From assembly GCA_020310875.1 (NCBI GenBank), contig CM035430.1, forward strand, positions 103,149,431 to 103,213,430: a stretch of DNA of 64,000 nt, given 5' to 3'. Shown here in pieces: positions 9,930-20,987 of the stretch. The notes under the pieces are model-generated. The model was not told where the DNA came from, made no database searches, and saw only the letters and a list, made by a program, of their open reading frames with translations. The number at the start of each line of letters is the position of its first letter. The first letter of the stretch is position 1. A program made the position numbers and the translations under genes. This DNA comes from Ceratopteris richardii. Taxonomy: Eukaryota; Streptophyta; Polypodiopsida; Polypodiales; Pteridaceae.

Positions 9930-12430
9930 TACAAGGGAAAGAGGACACTGGCTACATGATGGAAATCGATTCAAGAGCACATATTCCATGTTACCACTTG
10001 TATTGTGGATAGGGGTCATCAATTCATAATGTTAAGTCAAGACTTTCACATTGTGCACAACATGCCCTTCACTCAAAATGTATGGAAACAAGTAGGAATA
10101 GATGCATACCTGAGCTTGCCAATATACATGCCATATTTTGAAAGATGTGCTTAGCTAATGAATACACTTCATCCAACAATGGACCAACCTTTTGTGCCAG
10201 AAGCTATAGTAATGGATCTAAAAGGGAAGCCAATGACCATCAAATTTACACATGAACTGATCAAAGAAGCCTTCTGTTGGACCAAAGATGGCATAGTGGA
10301 TTTGAAGGATGAAGTACATGATGCAAAGAAAAATACATTCATAGATATTATTAGAATTGATATGGAAGAAGCAATGAATTTGGTACATCAACACTTTTGC
10401 TTCCTAGTATAAATCAATATACTGCACCATAGAAAATAGTAGTTCAATTACTGTCACATGTTGTGTAGAAATTGGGCTATTAGATCAATTTAACACCATA
10501 TGTCCAAGAAAGATAATTCAAGGAAAAAAATCAATGGGGCATCAAGAATATTAAATGTTGGTAGAACATTGACAATATTGATTTATGATGAATTGAAGGA
10601 ACAAACCAAATTTTTATTATCCCTACCTCGTTGGGAATGGCTCGATATGTCAATTCAGCATCGGTTCTAAAGAAAAGGAAACATGCAAGTTCTTCAAGGC
10701 TAGAAACAAGTGCCACCCCTAAAATGTAAGGATAAAAAAGAGTAAGAGAATGTGAAGAGGTAGTAGTCACTTCAACAACCAAGAGGGCATACACTTTACC
10801 CACATCTACATTGGCATCACGAGCTCCCATCACTTAAGAGGAATTAGAGGAAGCTCTTTGGACCACTCATGAACAAGTAAGTCTCACAGTACAGGGTCAT
10901 CATTATCAATAAACTAGCATGGTGTTACCAATTTCAACTAAATATAGACTTGGAAATCGATGTAAATGATGATGGATATTGGAAGAACAACATCATGTAC
11001 GAGATAGAAATGAACAACAACTACAACAACAAAAACAAAAATTATCCCTTGAGGAATCACCAATCCAAACACCCCATCCATGCATGGATTTTGCTTTGTT
11101 ACAATTCACTGGCCACCAAACCAATAGTGCCTATTGATATTAACAAAGAAACTAATTTAGAGGAGCTCTCATGGAAACAAGAAGTACCATCTCTACCACT
11201 AAGGGTAATGGTGGAAGGCTAACAATGAAGTATGGATGAAGTGATATCTTTTCAAGCTAAAAGTTTGCATGACAACATTGAGGTTCAAGAGACTGTGCAA
11301 CCAAATCTACAATTACATATTAAACGACCATTAAGTGAGACCACACATACTGTTGAATGAAACAAGTAGGTAGAAATCAATCTCCACCATTCTTGACCAC
11401 TTGGTTAAATGCCGATGTGAATCAACTCAAGACAATTGTTCCTACTATGATTCAAAACACAAGGGACATACAAAACGAAATGATGGAGATTGATAGAGTA
11501 TATGAAAAAGAAAATATGGAGAAAAATCAATTCAAAATCCTTAGTGAGTAGTTTCAACTTGCAAAGGAGAGTGCACTGAGAGGCTAGATTGAAGATAAAT
11601 ATGTTGTAAACACTCGAGAATTAAAAAAGAAATTAGATGAGTCCTCAAGGCTATATCTTGAACACTTCAACCAAGATGTTGATAAGTTAATTGAAAAGGC
11701 TATGTGAAAGCAAAATGCAAATTGAGAGAGAGTTACAAGAGAAAAAGGACACAATGGTAGAGTGAGATCAATTGATACAATAGTTAAAAGAATAGATCAA
11801 CACTTTGAAAGCTCAAAAGGATACTTGAGATATGGACATCTGGCCACACATATTGCTTGTTCCTCAAGGGCATACTATGGAGACCGAGGTACATCCTCTC
11901 TCTCTCTCTCCATTGATCCATCACGAGTAAAGGATGCAACATGTATTGATCCTAACATCCTACATATGCCATTTGTAGCAGAGATAGACCAAATGGAATG
12001 GGCTCAGAGCTTCGCTTTACACAAGAGTTTGAATATTTAGTAGTACAATGTATGAAAGATGTGAAGATTAACAACAAATATCTTATCATACCATAGAAAC
12101 TAATGAAGGAACAAACATGATGATACATAAGAATAACTCAGAGGAATATCAATGAGGACCTAAACTTTTTTATCAACATCTTTAGTTATATGGAAGAACA
12201 ATATAATATAGTAGATCTAGTTTGGAGAAAAAGGTTTTTGGAAAAGAACCCTATAGTCTAGTGCACTTGTAGGATGTGCCTTATCTATTACAAGTCAACC
12301 CAGCTTTTTATCCTATGCCAAGACATCGTTCATGGCTAGAATTTTGGGAAGCGCAGTTGTTGGCATACAAGCTAAATGAAGAGCATACTAGCACAAAGGA
12401 GCAATCATGCACAATCCGGTAACAAGGCCT
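9930..12430 (+). pseudogene. Decayed copy of the gypsy-family 3' ORF
   Basis: Three parts align in order with the 3' ORFs at 49271-44784 and 59432-55401. An N-terminal part (about 9990-10400) shows HQFIMLSQDF...VWKQVG...PYFERC...KFTHELIKEAF, parallel to YQFFSREF...VWARAG...DFYRC...LSKDLIRAAI. A middle part (about 11350-11720) is lysine/glutamate/asparagine-rich and helical, where the others have a coiled coil. A C-terminal part (about 12255-12370) shows LQVNPAFYPMPRHRSWLEF, parallel to LKFNPCWGPVPRRRSWTAF. The LTR follows at once, as in G1 and G2. It is too degraded to encode a protein. Function is unknown. Confidence 0.6.
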
Positions 12431-12454
12431 AATCATTTTTTTCATGAACTATTT

Positions 12455-12642
12455 CCAACTCAAGTGATTTTCATCACTACACAAACATTGTAAATTCCGT
12501 TTTCGTAGAACAGACTCCATTTTGTTCAAGCCAAAGAGTCCTTTAGCTTGAGGAGTATTAGAATTAGCTACATACCAATTTTTGTAATTTTTAAATTCCA
12601 TTTGAGCCCTCAAATAAGCTATAGAACCTAATTTTTAAGTAG
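12455..12642 (+). repeat. Gypsy-family LTR fragment (G4), + orientation
   Basis: Reverse-complement match to the LTRs at 37429-38039, 44178-44740 and 54798-55390. It shares the hairpin GTGATTTTCATCAC, CATTGTAAAT, CTCCATTTTGTTCAAGCC, AGCTTGAGGAGTAT and TTTGAGCCCTCAAATAAG. The match stops exactly where copia B begins. Confidence 0.8.
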
Positions 12643-12804
12643 TGTTGGAGAAACACTCACTAATTGGACATATATTTGAAGGTCAAATCTTAGGAAGAAA
12701 ACACCATGCCTATGTGAAGGGACAAATTCACAAGTGTATCATATTTGTAAAGTTAGTTCACTTTAGTTCTAGAAGTTTTTTAAAAATCACGAGAATACGA
12801 AAAT

Positions 12805-12813
12805 CTATATAAG
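12805..12813 (+). promoter_or_regulatory. TATA box of copia B LTR
   Basis: CTATATAAG, about 22 bp before the GA repeat, in the position expected for the LTR promoter. The copia D LTR has the same order: TATA box, then a purine-rich R region. Confidence 0.55.
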
Positions 12814-12832
12814 TTAGTTTGTATCAACTGAC

Positions 12833-12834
<2 letters not shown>

Positions 12835-12900
<66 letters not shown>
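12835..12900 (+). repeat. (AG)33 microsatellite
   Basis: 66 bp of uninterrupted AG directly downstream of the LTR TATA box, so it would be at or near the 5' end of the element RNA. Its complement creates a spurious Ser/Leu ORF. Confidence 0.97.
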
Positions 12901-12904
<4 letters not shown>

Positions 12905-13102
12905 GAGAGAAAGAAGAAAGGAGTTCATTTTATACGACTGATTATAGTCGGGCTTCTCTGAGTGAGAAAGCATCTGTAAAACTTCTGAGTTTCCATAGTT
13001 ATGACAAGAACTAGTTAAAGTTCTGTGTATAAGTCTTCTTCCTCCATCTCCAGTGTTTGTCTTCTGTGTAATGATTTGAAAGGTTGAAGTTTTCCAAGCA
13101 AG

Positions 13103-13409
13103 TCGATGCGTGGCATCGAATCTCACTTGATAAGTCCTTATCTTCATATCTTATTTTTATCTACTGCCAAATCTTCTTGAAAAGATGATGTTGTTGGAGC
13201 AACTCGATGCCTGGCATCGAATTCCAGTTGATAAGTCATATTCTAAGTGTGCATGAAATCACCTATAGTTTTTTTTTGGTGTCCAAAAGATCAAGACTTT
13301 ATGCGGGAAGTCGATGCCCGGCATCGAATCCCTGCTGAAAAGTGGCCAAAAGCATCCCAAGTCGATGCCCGGCATCGAATTCTCGTTGCAAGTCGATGCT
13401 AGGCATCGA
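13103..13409. repeat. Five interspersed 17-bp palindromes, TCGATGC-NNG-GCATCGA type
   Basis: Copies at 13103-13119, 13204-13220, 13311-13327, 13362-13378 and 13393-13409. Each has perfect 7-bp arms TCGATGC/GCATCGA around a 3-bp centre (CCG, CTG, GTG or TAG). Most are preceded by AAG or AAC and followed by AATC or AATT. Spacing shortens from about 100 to 31 bp. Confidence 0.95.
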
Positions 13410-13755
13410 ATTCTAATTTTAAACAGGCGCTCTTACTAAAACAGGTAAAATTTCCAGTTTTGGAAGGTCATACAGGGTCATCTTGTGAGAGCCATAACTT
13501 GAGTTCCGTTTGATGCACATGATAGCTTGTTGGAAAGCTCTACTCTTCTAGTTTCAGCCTATAAAGTTTCATGGAGAAATAATACTTGAGCTAGGAGAAA
13601 TTAGCAAAATACTGAAGGTATGTCATTTCGGTGACTAGGAATTTCTGTAGAAGCAAAGTTCTCACTTTAGGCTATCATTTCTCAAAGTTTGGAGTGGCAA
13701 TGAGTTAATGGTGACCATAGAGGTGTTCTAGTGTCACATTAATTCATTTCTTGCG

Positions 13756-16700
13756 GGCGAGGACCTGAGGAAAGCTAGACTCGACAGATGCTACATTTCT
13801 CAGAGTTTTACCCAACAGTGGGGCCTTCCTACCATCACGCAACGCACTGACCTCACGATCTCTGATCACTACCCGATCGTTATCACTTTACATCCTGCCA
13901 ACAAGACCCGCAAGGCTCCGTGGTTCCATGCCAACGCATCCACCTTCTCTCTCCCCTCCGTTCATCAAGAAATTGCCGACGTTTGGAAGGTGGCGTTCGC
14001 CTCTGGCTTGGCCCCAGCCAAGTGCTGGAGAAATGCGGTCGACAAGTCTCGTAAGATCATGATCAGAACCAAGAAGATGCTTGAGACTGTGAGGCGGGCT
14101 CGGAGGGTGGCTCTTTACCACAGACTCTGGCGGCTCGAGGAGGAAGTGAACAAAGGAAAACATCAAGCCCAGAAAGGTCTCCGAAAAATCAGAGCAATGT
14201 TGAGATACGAGGAAGAAATACAAAGGAAAAACTTGCAAATCTTCTTTAAGGAGTGGTGGGCTGGCAAAGCCGACAAACCCACCAAAGAGATGTGCCGTAT
14301 CCTTAAAAGGAAACACAACAGAGAAGCGATCCCACTACTGCTTGATCCACTTGGCAATGTATGCAATTCGGAAGAAGATAATTTAGACATCATCGAAGGG
14401 CACTTCACGAGACTCCTGGGAACCTCGAACCCCCTCTCCCACCATAGAAGGGACTGTATGGCTGCCATCTCTAGGGTTTCCCCCCGGAGGATTCCACCCA
14501 ACCTCCTCTCTCTGCTTCATGCTCCGATCTCTGAATCAGAAATCATAGAGGTCATTGATGCCCTCCCTCTCGGGAAAAGCCCGGGATCCGACGGACTTAC
14601 TAACGAGTTCTTTAAATCCTTCAAGCTGGTGGTTGCCACCCCTCTTCGGATGGTCTGGCAAGAAGCACTAAAGTTTGGTGCTCTTCCGTCTTGCCTAAAC
14701 AATGGAATTATCAAGTTGATTCATAAGAAGGGGGAAAAGAACAGAATCGAGAACTGGCGGCCTATTACGATGCTCCAAACTGGTTACAAGATCATCGCCA
14801 AAGTCATCGCCAACAGACTCTCGTGCCACCTGAGATCTTGGCTTAGTGAGGACCAAAAAGGTTTCATCAAAGGCAGGTCTATCCTGGAAACCATTATGGA
14901 TATTTGGGAAGGCATTCAATTTGCAAATGAGTCTAACCAAGATGTGGTCTTCCTCAAGATCGATTTTGACAAAGCCTACGACAGGCTAGAATGGGACTAT
15001 ATTCAACAGTCGCTCCTAGATCTCGGATGTAGTCAGAAATTCACCAAGATGATCGCGACCCTTCTCAGAAACGCAACGACCCAAATTAACGTTAACGGCA
15101 AACTTTCGAAGACAATTCACCTTAAAAGGTCTATTAGACAAGGGTGCCCTCTGGCCCCCCTTCTCTTTGCCGTCGCCACTGAGGGGCTGAGCAGACTGGT
15201 GACACATCATGTGGAGGCTGGCAGTATCAAAGGCCTCCGGCTGCCTCACGACCACGGACAAATCATCATGAGACTTTTTGCCGATGATATGAACGCGTTC
15301 GTTCACAATGATAATACGAGCCTGGAGACTTTCTGGAGGTGTCTTGCTACCTTCTGTGATGCCTCTGGATCCAAAATCAACCACTCTAAGACCGCCTTCA
15401 GGGCTATAGTGGGCCATCACCCTGGCCTTCTCACTGATCATGGCTGTCAAATCATTCCGCAGGGCCAAATCTTTCGCCTTCTTGGAATCCCCTTGGGGTT
15501 TGGCGTCTCTATGGAGCAGCGATGGAGTTGGGTGATGGCCAAACTCGAAAACAAGCTCAACTATTGGAGAGGTATGCAAATCAATCTTGCTGGACGCGCG
15601 ATGGTTATCAACACGTTCCTCCTCTCTTCTACCATCTATTTCCTCTCATGCTGGAGACCGAACGAGCAAGGCCTGTCCAAACTGAATAGTATTTGTAGAA
15701 ACTTTCTTTGGACGGGTGATCATAACAGAAGGGGGGTGCCAAAAATCAAATGGGCCATCTGCACCAGCCCTAGAGATAGCGGGGGGCTGGGTATCCTAGA
15801 CATTGGGTGTATGGCCAACAAACTGGCAGCCAAATGGATGATCAAGGCTTGGTGCAATAGGGAGGCCTCGTGGGCCAAGCTGATCTTCAGAAACAAGCAT
15901 GAGTTGGCCCTCACGGGGCACCCGAACTGGAAGAATCTAGACATCATGACCCTGCTATTCTCCCCGATCCCCGTCATCCCGAAAGGCTCCAATCTCGTGT
16001 GCTCCCTTTGGAAGGGCTGGAACAAAGTCAAAAGCTTCACAAGAATTAGTGAAGACTGGAAGTGGGCGGCTGGAATCAGACAAAACGACTCTATCTGGTT
16101 TCCGATACATGGCATCCGGAGGGTGGAGTCGTGGAACATTCAAAATGCCAAGAAGTTATGGAACAAAGGATTCAAAAAATGGAAACACCTCTGGAAACAA
16201 GACACCAACAGCTGGATCAACTACGAGGATATCGACCCCCGCATAAACATCTCCTACGAAGAATGGAACACCTTGCAAAGCAGATGCCTCGCTTGGGAGC
16301 GTCACAAAACTCGCCTTCTAATGGGACATGATACTCCGAACGCGCGTGGTCTAAAATGGCACAATGGAAATAGCCTACTCAAAATCCCGAACATCAAAGA
16401 AACGACTGACATCCAGATCAGCCTCAACAAGAAGTGGTGCCTGTCTTGGACGCGGCTTCGGTGGGACATGAAATTCATGGGTATCTGGCACCCACTTATA
16501 GAGATTAAGAAGTCTGTCCTCTTATGGCAAATTCTTCATTGAGGAATTTGGACTAACCATAAAGCAAGCAAAATTTGTGGGATCCCTCCGTGGTGTAAGC
16601 GCTGCCACCGTGCTATCGAAGATGTCCCACACATCTTCCTTACTTGCCCCAACTCCTACAGAATCTGGCAGACGGTTGGACTGAAAATCAGAATTCAGAA

Positions 16701-16971
16701 ACAGCTTAGTTGGAAACAAGTCCTTTTGGGAGAAGCGATAGGATGTTCTGCGGCTCTCTGGAACGCAATCAGAGGGGAAGTCCTGTGGAAAATTTGGCGG
16801 GAGCGGTGTGCTCTCAACTTCGGCGACCCCCCCAGGGAGTGGTTGATTGAAAAATCGCTTTTCCTCCTTGGCAAAAGGATTTTCAACAGTAAGAAGTCCC
16901 CCCCCCTTCAGGCACCACCAAATCCTCCTCTTGATCAACAACAAGCTCAAACCCAAGTGGGTCCCGCATGA
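13756..16971 (+). pseudogene. LINE ORF2: endonuclease end, reverse transcriptase, zf-RVT
   Basis: One frame runs through the whole stretch apart from an internal TGA at 16540-16542. Order: end of the APE-type endonuclease (ARLDRCYIS and TISDHYPI, about 13780-13870); a basic helical linker; RT (about 14570-15330) with GKSPGSDGLTNEF, FIKGRSILE, the metal-binding KIDFDKAYDRLEW, IRQGCPLAPLLF and catalytic FADD; thumb and connection region; then a zf-RVT-like finger (PPWCKRCHRA...HIFLTCP, about 16580-16660) and a C-terminal tail ending at 16971. The ATG at 13990 is internal; the frame is open upstream to the truncation point. The TGA falls between WQILH and GIWTNHKASK, where an arginine codon (CGA) is plausible, fitting C-to-T decay at a CpG. 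ORF2 would nick target DNA and copy its own RNA there. Confidence 0.92.
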
Positions 16972-17157
16972 GGGTGACGAGAGGGTGATCAACCTTCTTT
17001 GTAAAGCAACCTAGGAATCAACCTAGCTTCCCCTGCTTTGTGGGATTCGGGGGGTCCCGTGGGCACTAGTCCCCTTCTATTGTACCTTTGTTTCTTAATT
17101 TAATTCAAGTCCGGGAGAGTAGGCTATTGCCGAACTTCCTTTATATTAAAAAAAAAA
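16972..17157 (+). other. LINE 3' UTR and poly-A tail
   Basis: Non-coding stretch after the ORF2 stop, ending in ten A at 17148-17157. Confidence 0.85.
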
Positions 17158-17161
17158 CAAG

Positions 17162-17173
17162 TGGTATCAGAGC
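17162..17173 (+). other. Copia B primer-binding site
   Basis: TGGTATCAGAGC, complementary to the 3' end of plant initiator-methionine tRNA and the standard Ty1/copia PBS. Only CAAG separates it from the LINE poly-A. Confidence 0.9.
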
Positions 17174-17371
17174 AGAAAGATTCTCGAGAGCAGAAGACGA
17201 CAAAGGTACGAGAAGCTTTGTAAAAGTTTTCCATTAAAGTTTGAAAGGTGAAGCATTTGAAGACACAAGGCATCAAAAGGTTACTTCAAAAGTATCCTCA
17301 TACACAAAGAACTTCAAAAGGTATTATCCTTTATCCTTTAAGCTCACAGGTTGCAGCAGAAGAAAAGAACT

Positions 17372-20300
17372 ATGGAAGATCATATCTCCATTGACAAACT
17401 GGACAGAGATAATTACCCCGCATGGGTAATGAGAATGGAAGCCTTACTTATGAGTAAGGATCTCATGATATATGTTACAGGTGAAGAAGAGAAACCAGTA
17501 TTTGAAGATGAAAGCCGACCAAAGAAAGAAGAACTTGATGCTTTAAAGCATTGGCAGAAGAAGGATGCAAGTGCAAAAGCCTACATCTACAATACAATCT
17601 CTGATCATTTGCTACCACACATCAGAGGATTGGAATCATCTGAAGATATATGGAATGCATTGGAGTATCATTTCCAAAGCACTACTAAAGCAAGGAAAGC
17701 AAGTCTATGGTCAGAGTTTACAACATTCAAGAAGAAGCCAAGTCAAACCATTAGTGATTATGTCACTAAGATGAAGGATTTAGCAGATAGTCTTGGATCC
17801 ATAGATGAAGATGTTGAAGATCACAGATTGATTGCTCAACGACTTGCAGGTTTGAGAGGAGATGAAAGGTGGAAACCTTTTGTCTTATCAACAGAACTTT
17901 CATTAAATCATTATGTTCCAGATTTGAACCAGTTGCTTGGTTTGATGCTCACATATGAGAAAGACTTGAAGGGAGATGGAGATAAAGGACAAAGTTCTGC
18001 AATGTACATGAAGAACAAGAAGAAAGGAGATAAAGGTAAAGCAAAGGATGAAGAAGAGTCAACTTCTCAAGTTTATTATTCAAGAGGTAAAGGCACTGGC
18101 AGAGGAAGAGCAAGAGGTTTTGGAAGAGGAAGAGGTAATAAAAATAACAACAAGAAGGCTTGCTGGATCTGTGGATTGAGTAATCATTTGGCTCATGACT
18201 GTTGGCACAATCAACAAGGATCAAACCAGAATCAAAACAACAATAGCAGAGGTCGAGGTGGAAGATATCAAAGTAATTTTCAGAGAGGTAGACAAAGTCA
18301 AAGAGGAGGCTACGGTAGAGGTGGAGGAAGAAGTTGGGGACAGAATCAATCCTACAACACCACCTACTACAACTATGCAAATGACACACAGAATGAAAGT
18401 CATACATAATTGATGATGAACTCAATCAACACATCAGATAAAGAAGATCTAAAGGTATTTTACATTGACTCTGGATGTTCTAATCATTTGTCAGGAAACA
18501 TAGAATTGATGTCAGAATTGGAAAAAGGTATTTCGAGTCACACAGTTCAAACTGGTGATAATACAAGACATAGTGTACATTCAATTGGAAAAGTGAAATG
18601 CAAGAGTGGAGCAGATTTGCTAACCAATGTTTTGTATGTTCCTACAATACCTAAAAACTTGATTAGTGTGGGACAGATAGTTGAAAAAGGTTTTCAAGTC
18701 AGGTTTACAAATGAAGGAGTATTTGTGGAAGATCCAGAGAATGGATATAATCAGATTGTCTCTGGTAAGAAAGAAGGTAGACTCTTTACTTTAAGAGTGC
18801 AAGGAAACATTGGTCAAGCTTTGCTTACACATGGTGAAGGAGTGATTACAGAACTTGATCTCTGGCATAAGAGATTAGGTCATTTCAATGAAAGAGGAAT
18901 TAAAGCTATGGTTGCTAATCAGTCTGTACTAGGATTACCAAATGTGCAAAGTCAACATATGATTTATAAATGTGAAGCATGTCAAATGGGTAAAGCACAC
19001 AGGTTACCATTTCAAAAGAAAGGATTCAAACATGATGGAGTACTTGAGCTCATTCATACAGATGTATGGGGACCAACAAAAGAAGGATCTATCAGTGGCT
19101 CAAGGTATTATGTTCTTTTCATTGATGATGCTACAAGATGGATAACATTATATGTTTTGAAGGAAAGATCAGAAGTGTTTGGAGCCTTCAAGCATTTTCA
19201 TGCATATGCAGAGAGAGTCACAGGTCAAAAGCTTAAGAGACTGAGGTCTGATGGAGGGGGAGAATATTTCTCCCAATAGTTCAATGATTATCTTTGGAAT
19301 GCAGGTATTAAGAGAGAAATAACTTGCAGGTATACACCACAACAAAATGGTGTAGCAGAAAGAAGGAACAGGACTTTGGTTGAGTTTGCTAGAGCTATGC
19401 TAAAGGAGAAGAGCTGTCCAAATTATCTTTGGGCTGAGGCTGTAAATACAGCTACATATCTTGTGAATAGATTACCATGTGCAGCTCTGAATGGAATGAC
19501 TCCATATGAAGCTTGGTGGGGTAAGAAACCAACACTAGATCATTGTAGAGTGTTTGGATCAATTGCATATGCTTATGTGCCATCACAACTTAGGCATAAA
19601 CTTGAACCAAAGGCAGCAAAATATGTGTTCATTGGTTATGATGAAAAGCAGATGGGTTACAGGTTGTGGAATCCTCTAACCAAACAATTTCTTGTTTCTA
19701 GAAATGTTACATTTGATGAACAGAAAAGTTGGTATGCAGATCAAAGTCATACAGCTGAAGAATTTGAAGAAGAGGTAAGAAGATGTGAGAAAGGTAAATC
19801 AATTGTGCAGGTAAATAGAGATGAAGACTATATGCAAGCAAGTACATCCACAAGTGGATTAACAAGAAGAAATGAAGAAGCTCCAATATTTGATGAAGAA
19901 GTGTATCCAGATACTTATGAAGAATGTGAACCAAGAAGTTCAAGCAGGACTAGAAGACAACCAAAAAGGTATTCTTATGATACTTCTTACATAACTCAGA
20001 AGAACTATGCATATATGGTGAAAGATGATGAAGAACCTCAGAACTATGATGAAGCTAAAGGTAAGAAACAATGGGAAGAAGCAATGAAGGAAGAGTTCAA
20101 TGCACTGGAGGAGAACAAGACATGGGAACTTGTTCCTAAACCAAATGGTAAGAAAGTAATTGGAAATAAATGGGTTTATAAAGTGAAGAAGCTTGCAGAT
20201 GGAAGTATAGCCAGATACAAAGCTAGACTGGTGGTGAAAGGCTATGCCCAGACTTATGGCATAGATTATGATGAGACATTCAGTCCTGTAGCTAAGATGT

Positions 20301-20386
20301 CAACTATAAGGACAATCATTGCTATTGCAGCTTCAAAAGGATGGACCCTAAGTCAATTGGATATAAAAAATGCATTCTTGAATGGA
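17372..20386 (+). pseudogene. Copia B gag-pol remnant (Gag, PR, IN, start of RT)
   Basis: Domains in order: Gag (about 17372-18140) opening HISIDKLDRDNYPAW; an RG/QN-rich basic stretch with one zinc knuckle CWICGLSNHLAHDC (about 18160-18202); aspartic protease with YIDSGCSNHLSG (about 18460); GAG-pre-integrase LDLWHKRLGHF (about 18855); integrase core with VLFIDDATRWI, RSDGGGEYF and PQQNGVAERRN (about 19050-19400); linker; then RT from about 20060 to the NAFLNG motif. The rest of RT and RNase H are absent because the element ends here. It encodes virus-like particle and replication proteins in intact relatives. The copy is broken. Confidence 0.88.
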
Positions 20387-20982
20387 GATAAGTATTACCT
20401 TCTTCACCTTCACTCATGTCCCCTATTTTGTCTAGAGGTATCTCTGGTACTTTCTGGTTAGAGCCTCCTTTTGGCATATTGGAATCAAGTTCTGGGACCT
20501 GATCCTTCACATAATTCCATAGCTCAGGTTTTGCTTTGAGTAGCTCTTCTACAGTGAGATGACATTGAACCTTAGTGTTCTTCACGACATCAGTGTTCCT
20601 TGGGACCACTGAGTCTTCATGTCTTACCAGTATCGTGGGAGCTCTGATCTAAAGAGATTCAGATTCCCATGGGCCTGGGAATTGTGGCAACTCTTGTAAA
20701 GAATTAGATTCAAAATGTAATCTTTCATCTTCTTGTTGCTCTATTTGGTCTCCATAGATAGACAAAATGTCTTGGGGAAATTGATCATGAAGATCATCAA
20801 TCTCTGGAATAGGAGGAGGATTACCCTTCTCCTTGGCCCATTTCTCTTCTTGTATTTCCCACAAGAACTCTTGAGGGTGCTCCTGAATTGAAGGAAGTAT
20901 TCCAACATCCGTGGTATTAGGAACATAAGCTCCCATTGGTGGTGAGATTCCTCTCTCAACAACTGGTTGAGCTGGTGGAGGT
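20387..20982 (-). mobile_element. Gypsy G3 fragment downstream of gag (3' side of the copia C insertion)
   Basis: On the - strand this stretch encodes a proline/glutamate-rich segment (for example QEFLWEIQEEKWAKEKGN, about 20649-20936) like the linkers that follow gypsy Gag. It is the continuation of the G3 gag region beyond 32960, because copia complex C lies between them with matching AAAGA target duplications. It ends abruptly against copia B at 20386. Confidence 0.65.
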
Positions 20983-20987
20983 AAAGA
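20983..20987. repeat. Target-site duplication AAAGA (left)
   Basis: Five bases directly before the TGTTG... end of complex C, repeated at 32960-32964. Copia integrases make 5-bp duplications. Confidence 0.85.

Larger units (their letters stand above)
9800..12642 (+). mobile_element. Old Ty3/gypsy relic G4 (3' ORF remnant plus LTR)
   Basis: The + strand carries scattered short frames that resemble, in order, the large 3' ORF of gypsy elements G1 and G2, followed at about 12455 by DNA matching the LTR of the same family in + orientation. Its pol is not visible. The relic is heavily decayed, with many breaks, and is much older than the other elements. Copia B is inserted in its LTR at 12643. 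The identification rests on conserved spacing and motifs, not on long identity. Confidence 0.65.
12643..13755 (+). repeat. Copia B 5' LTR
   Basis: Begins TGTTGGAG. It contains a TATA-like CTATATAAG (12805-12813), a GA microsatellite just downstream (12835-12900), five 17-bp palindromes (13103-13409) and, near its end, ATAGAGGTGTTCTA, which also occurs near the end of the copia D LTR (about 39195-39210). The right end is obscured by the LINE. Confidence 0.7.
13756..17157 (+). mobile_element. L1-like LINE, 5'-truncated, with poly-A tail
   Basis: A non-LTR retrotransposon fragment of about 3.4 kb. It begins inside the C-terminal end of the ORF2 endonuclease and ends with a 3' UTR and an A10 tail at 17148-17157, four bases before the copia B PBS. 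It is more GC-rich than the copia and gypsy DNA around it. The 5' truncation is typical of LINE insertion by target-primed reverse transcription. It lies at or next to the boundary between the copia B LTR and PBS. I could not define a target-site duplication, partly because the LTR end is uncertain. Confidence 0.92.
12643..20386 (+). mobile_element. Ty1/copia element B, split by a LINE and 3'-truncated
   Basis: The 5' LTR starts TGTTGGAG at 12643, inside the G4 LTR. A LINE sits at or next to the LTR/PBS boundary; the PBS follows at 17162 and gag-pol runs to about 20386, where copia sequence ends in the RT domain and gypsy G3 sequence begins. No RNase H, PPT or 3' LTR remains. Its protein is closely related to copia C and D (shared DNYPAWVMRMEALLMSKDL in Gag). 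Broken, with about two breaks in addition to the LINE and the lost 3' part. Confidence 0.85.

Noticed and set aside
11762-12040. Stand-alone host gene
   Set aside because: It lies within the decayed gypsy 3' ORF region between matching parts, has no recognisable domain and no gene structure around it.
13103-13409. CRISPR-like array
   Set aside because: The repeats are 17 bp, spacing is irregular (31-107 bp), spacers are not unit length, and they lie in a plant LTR.
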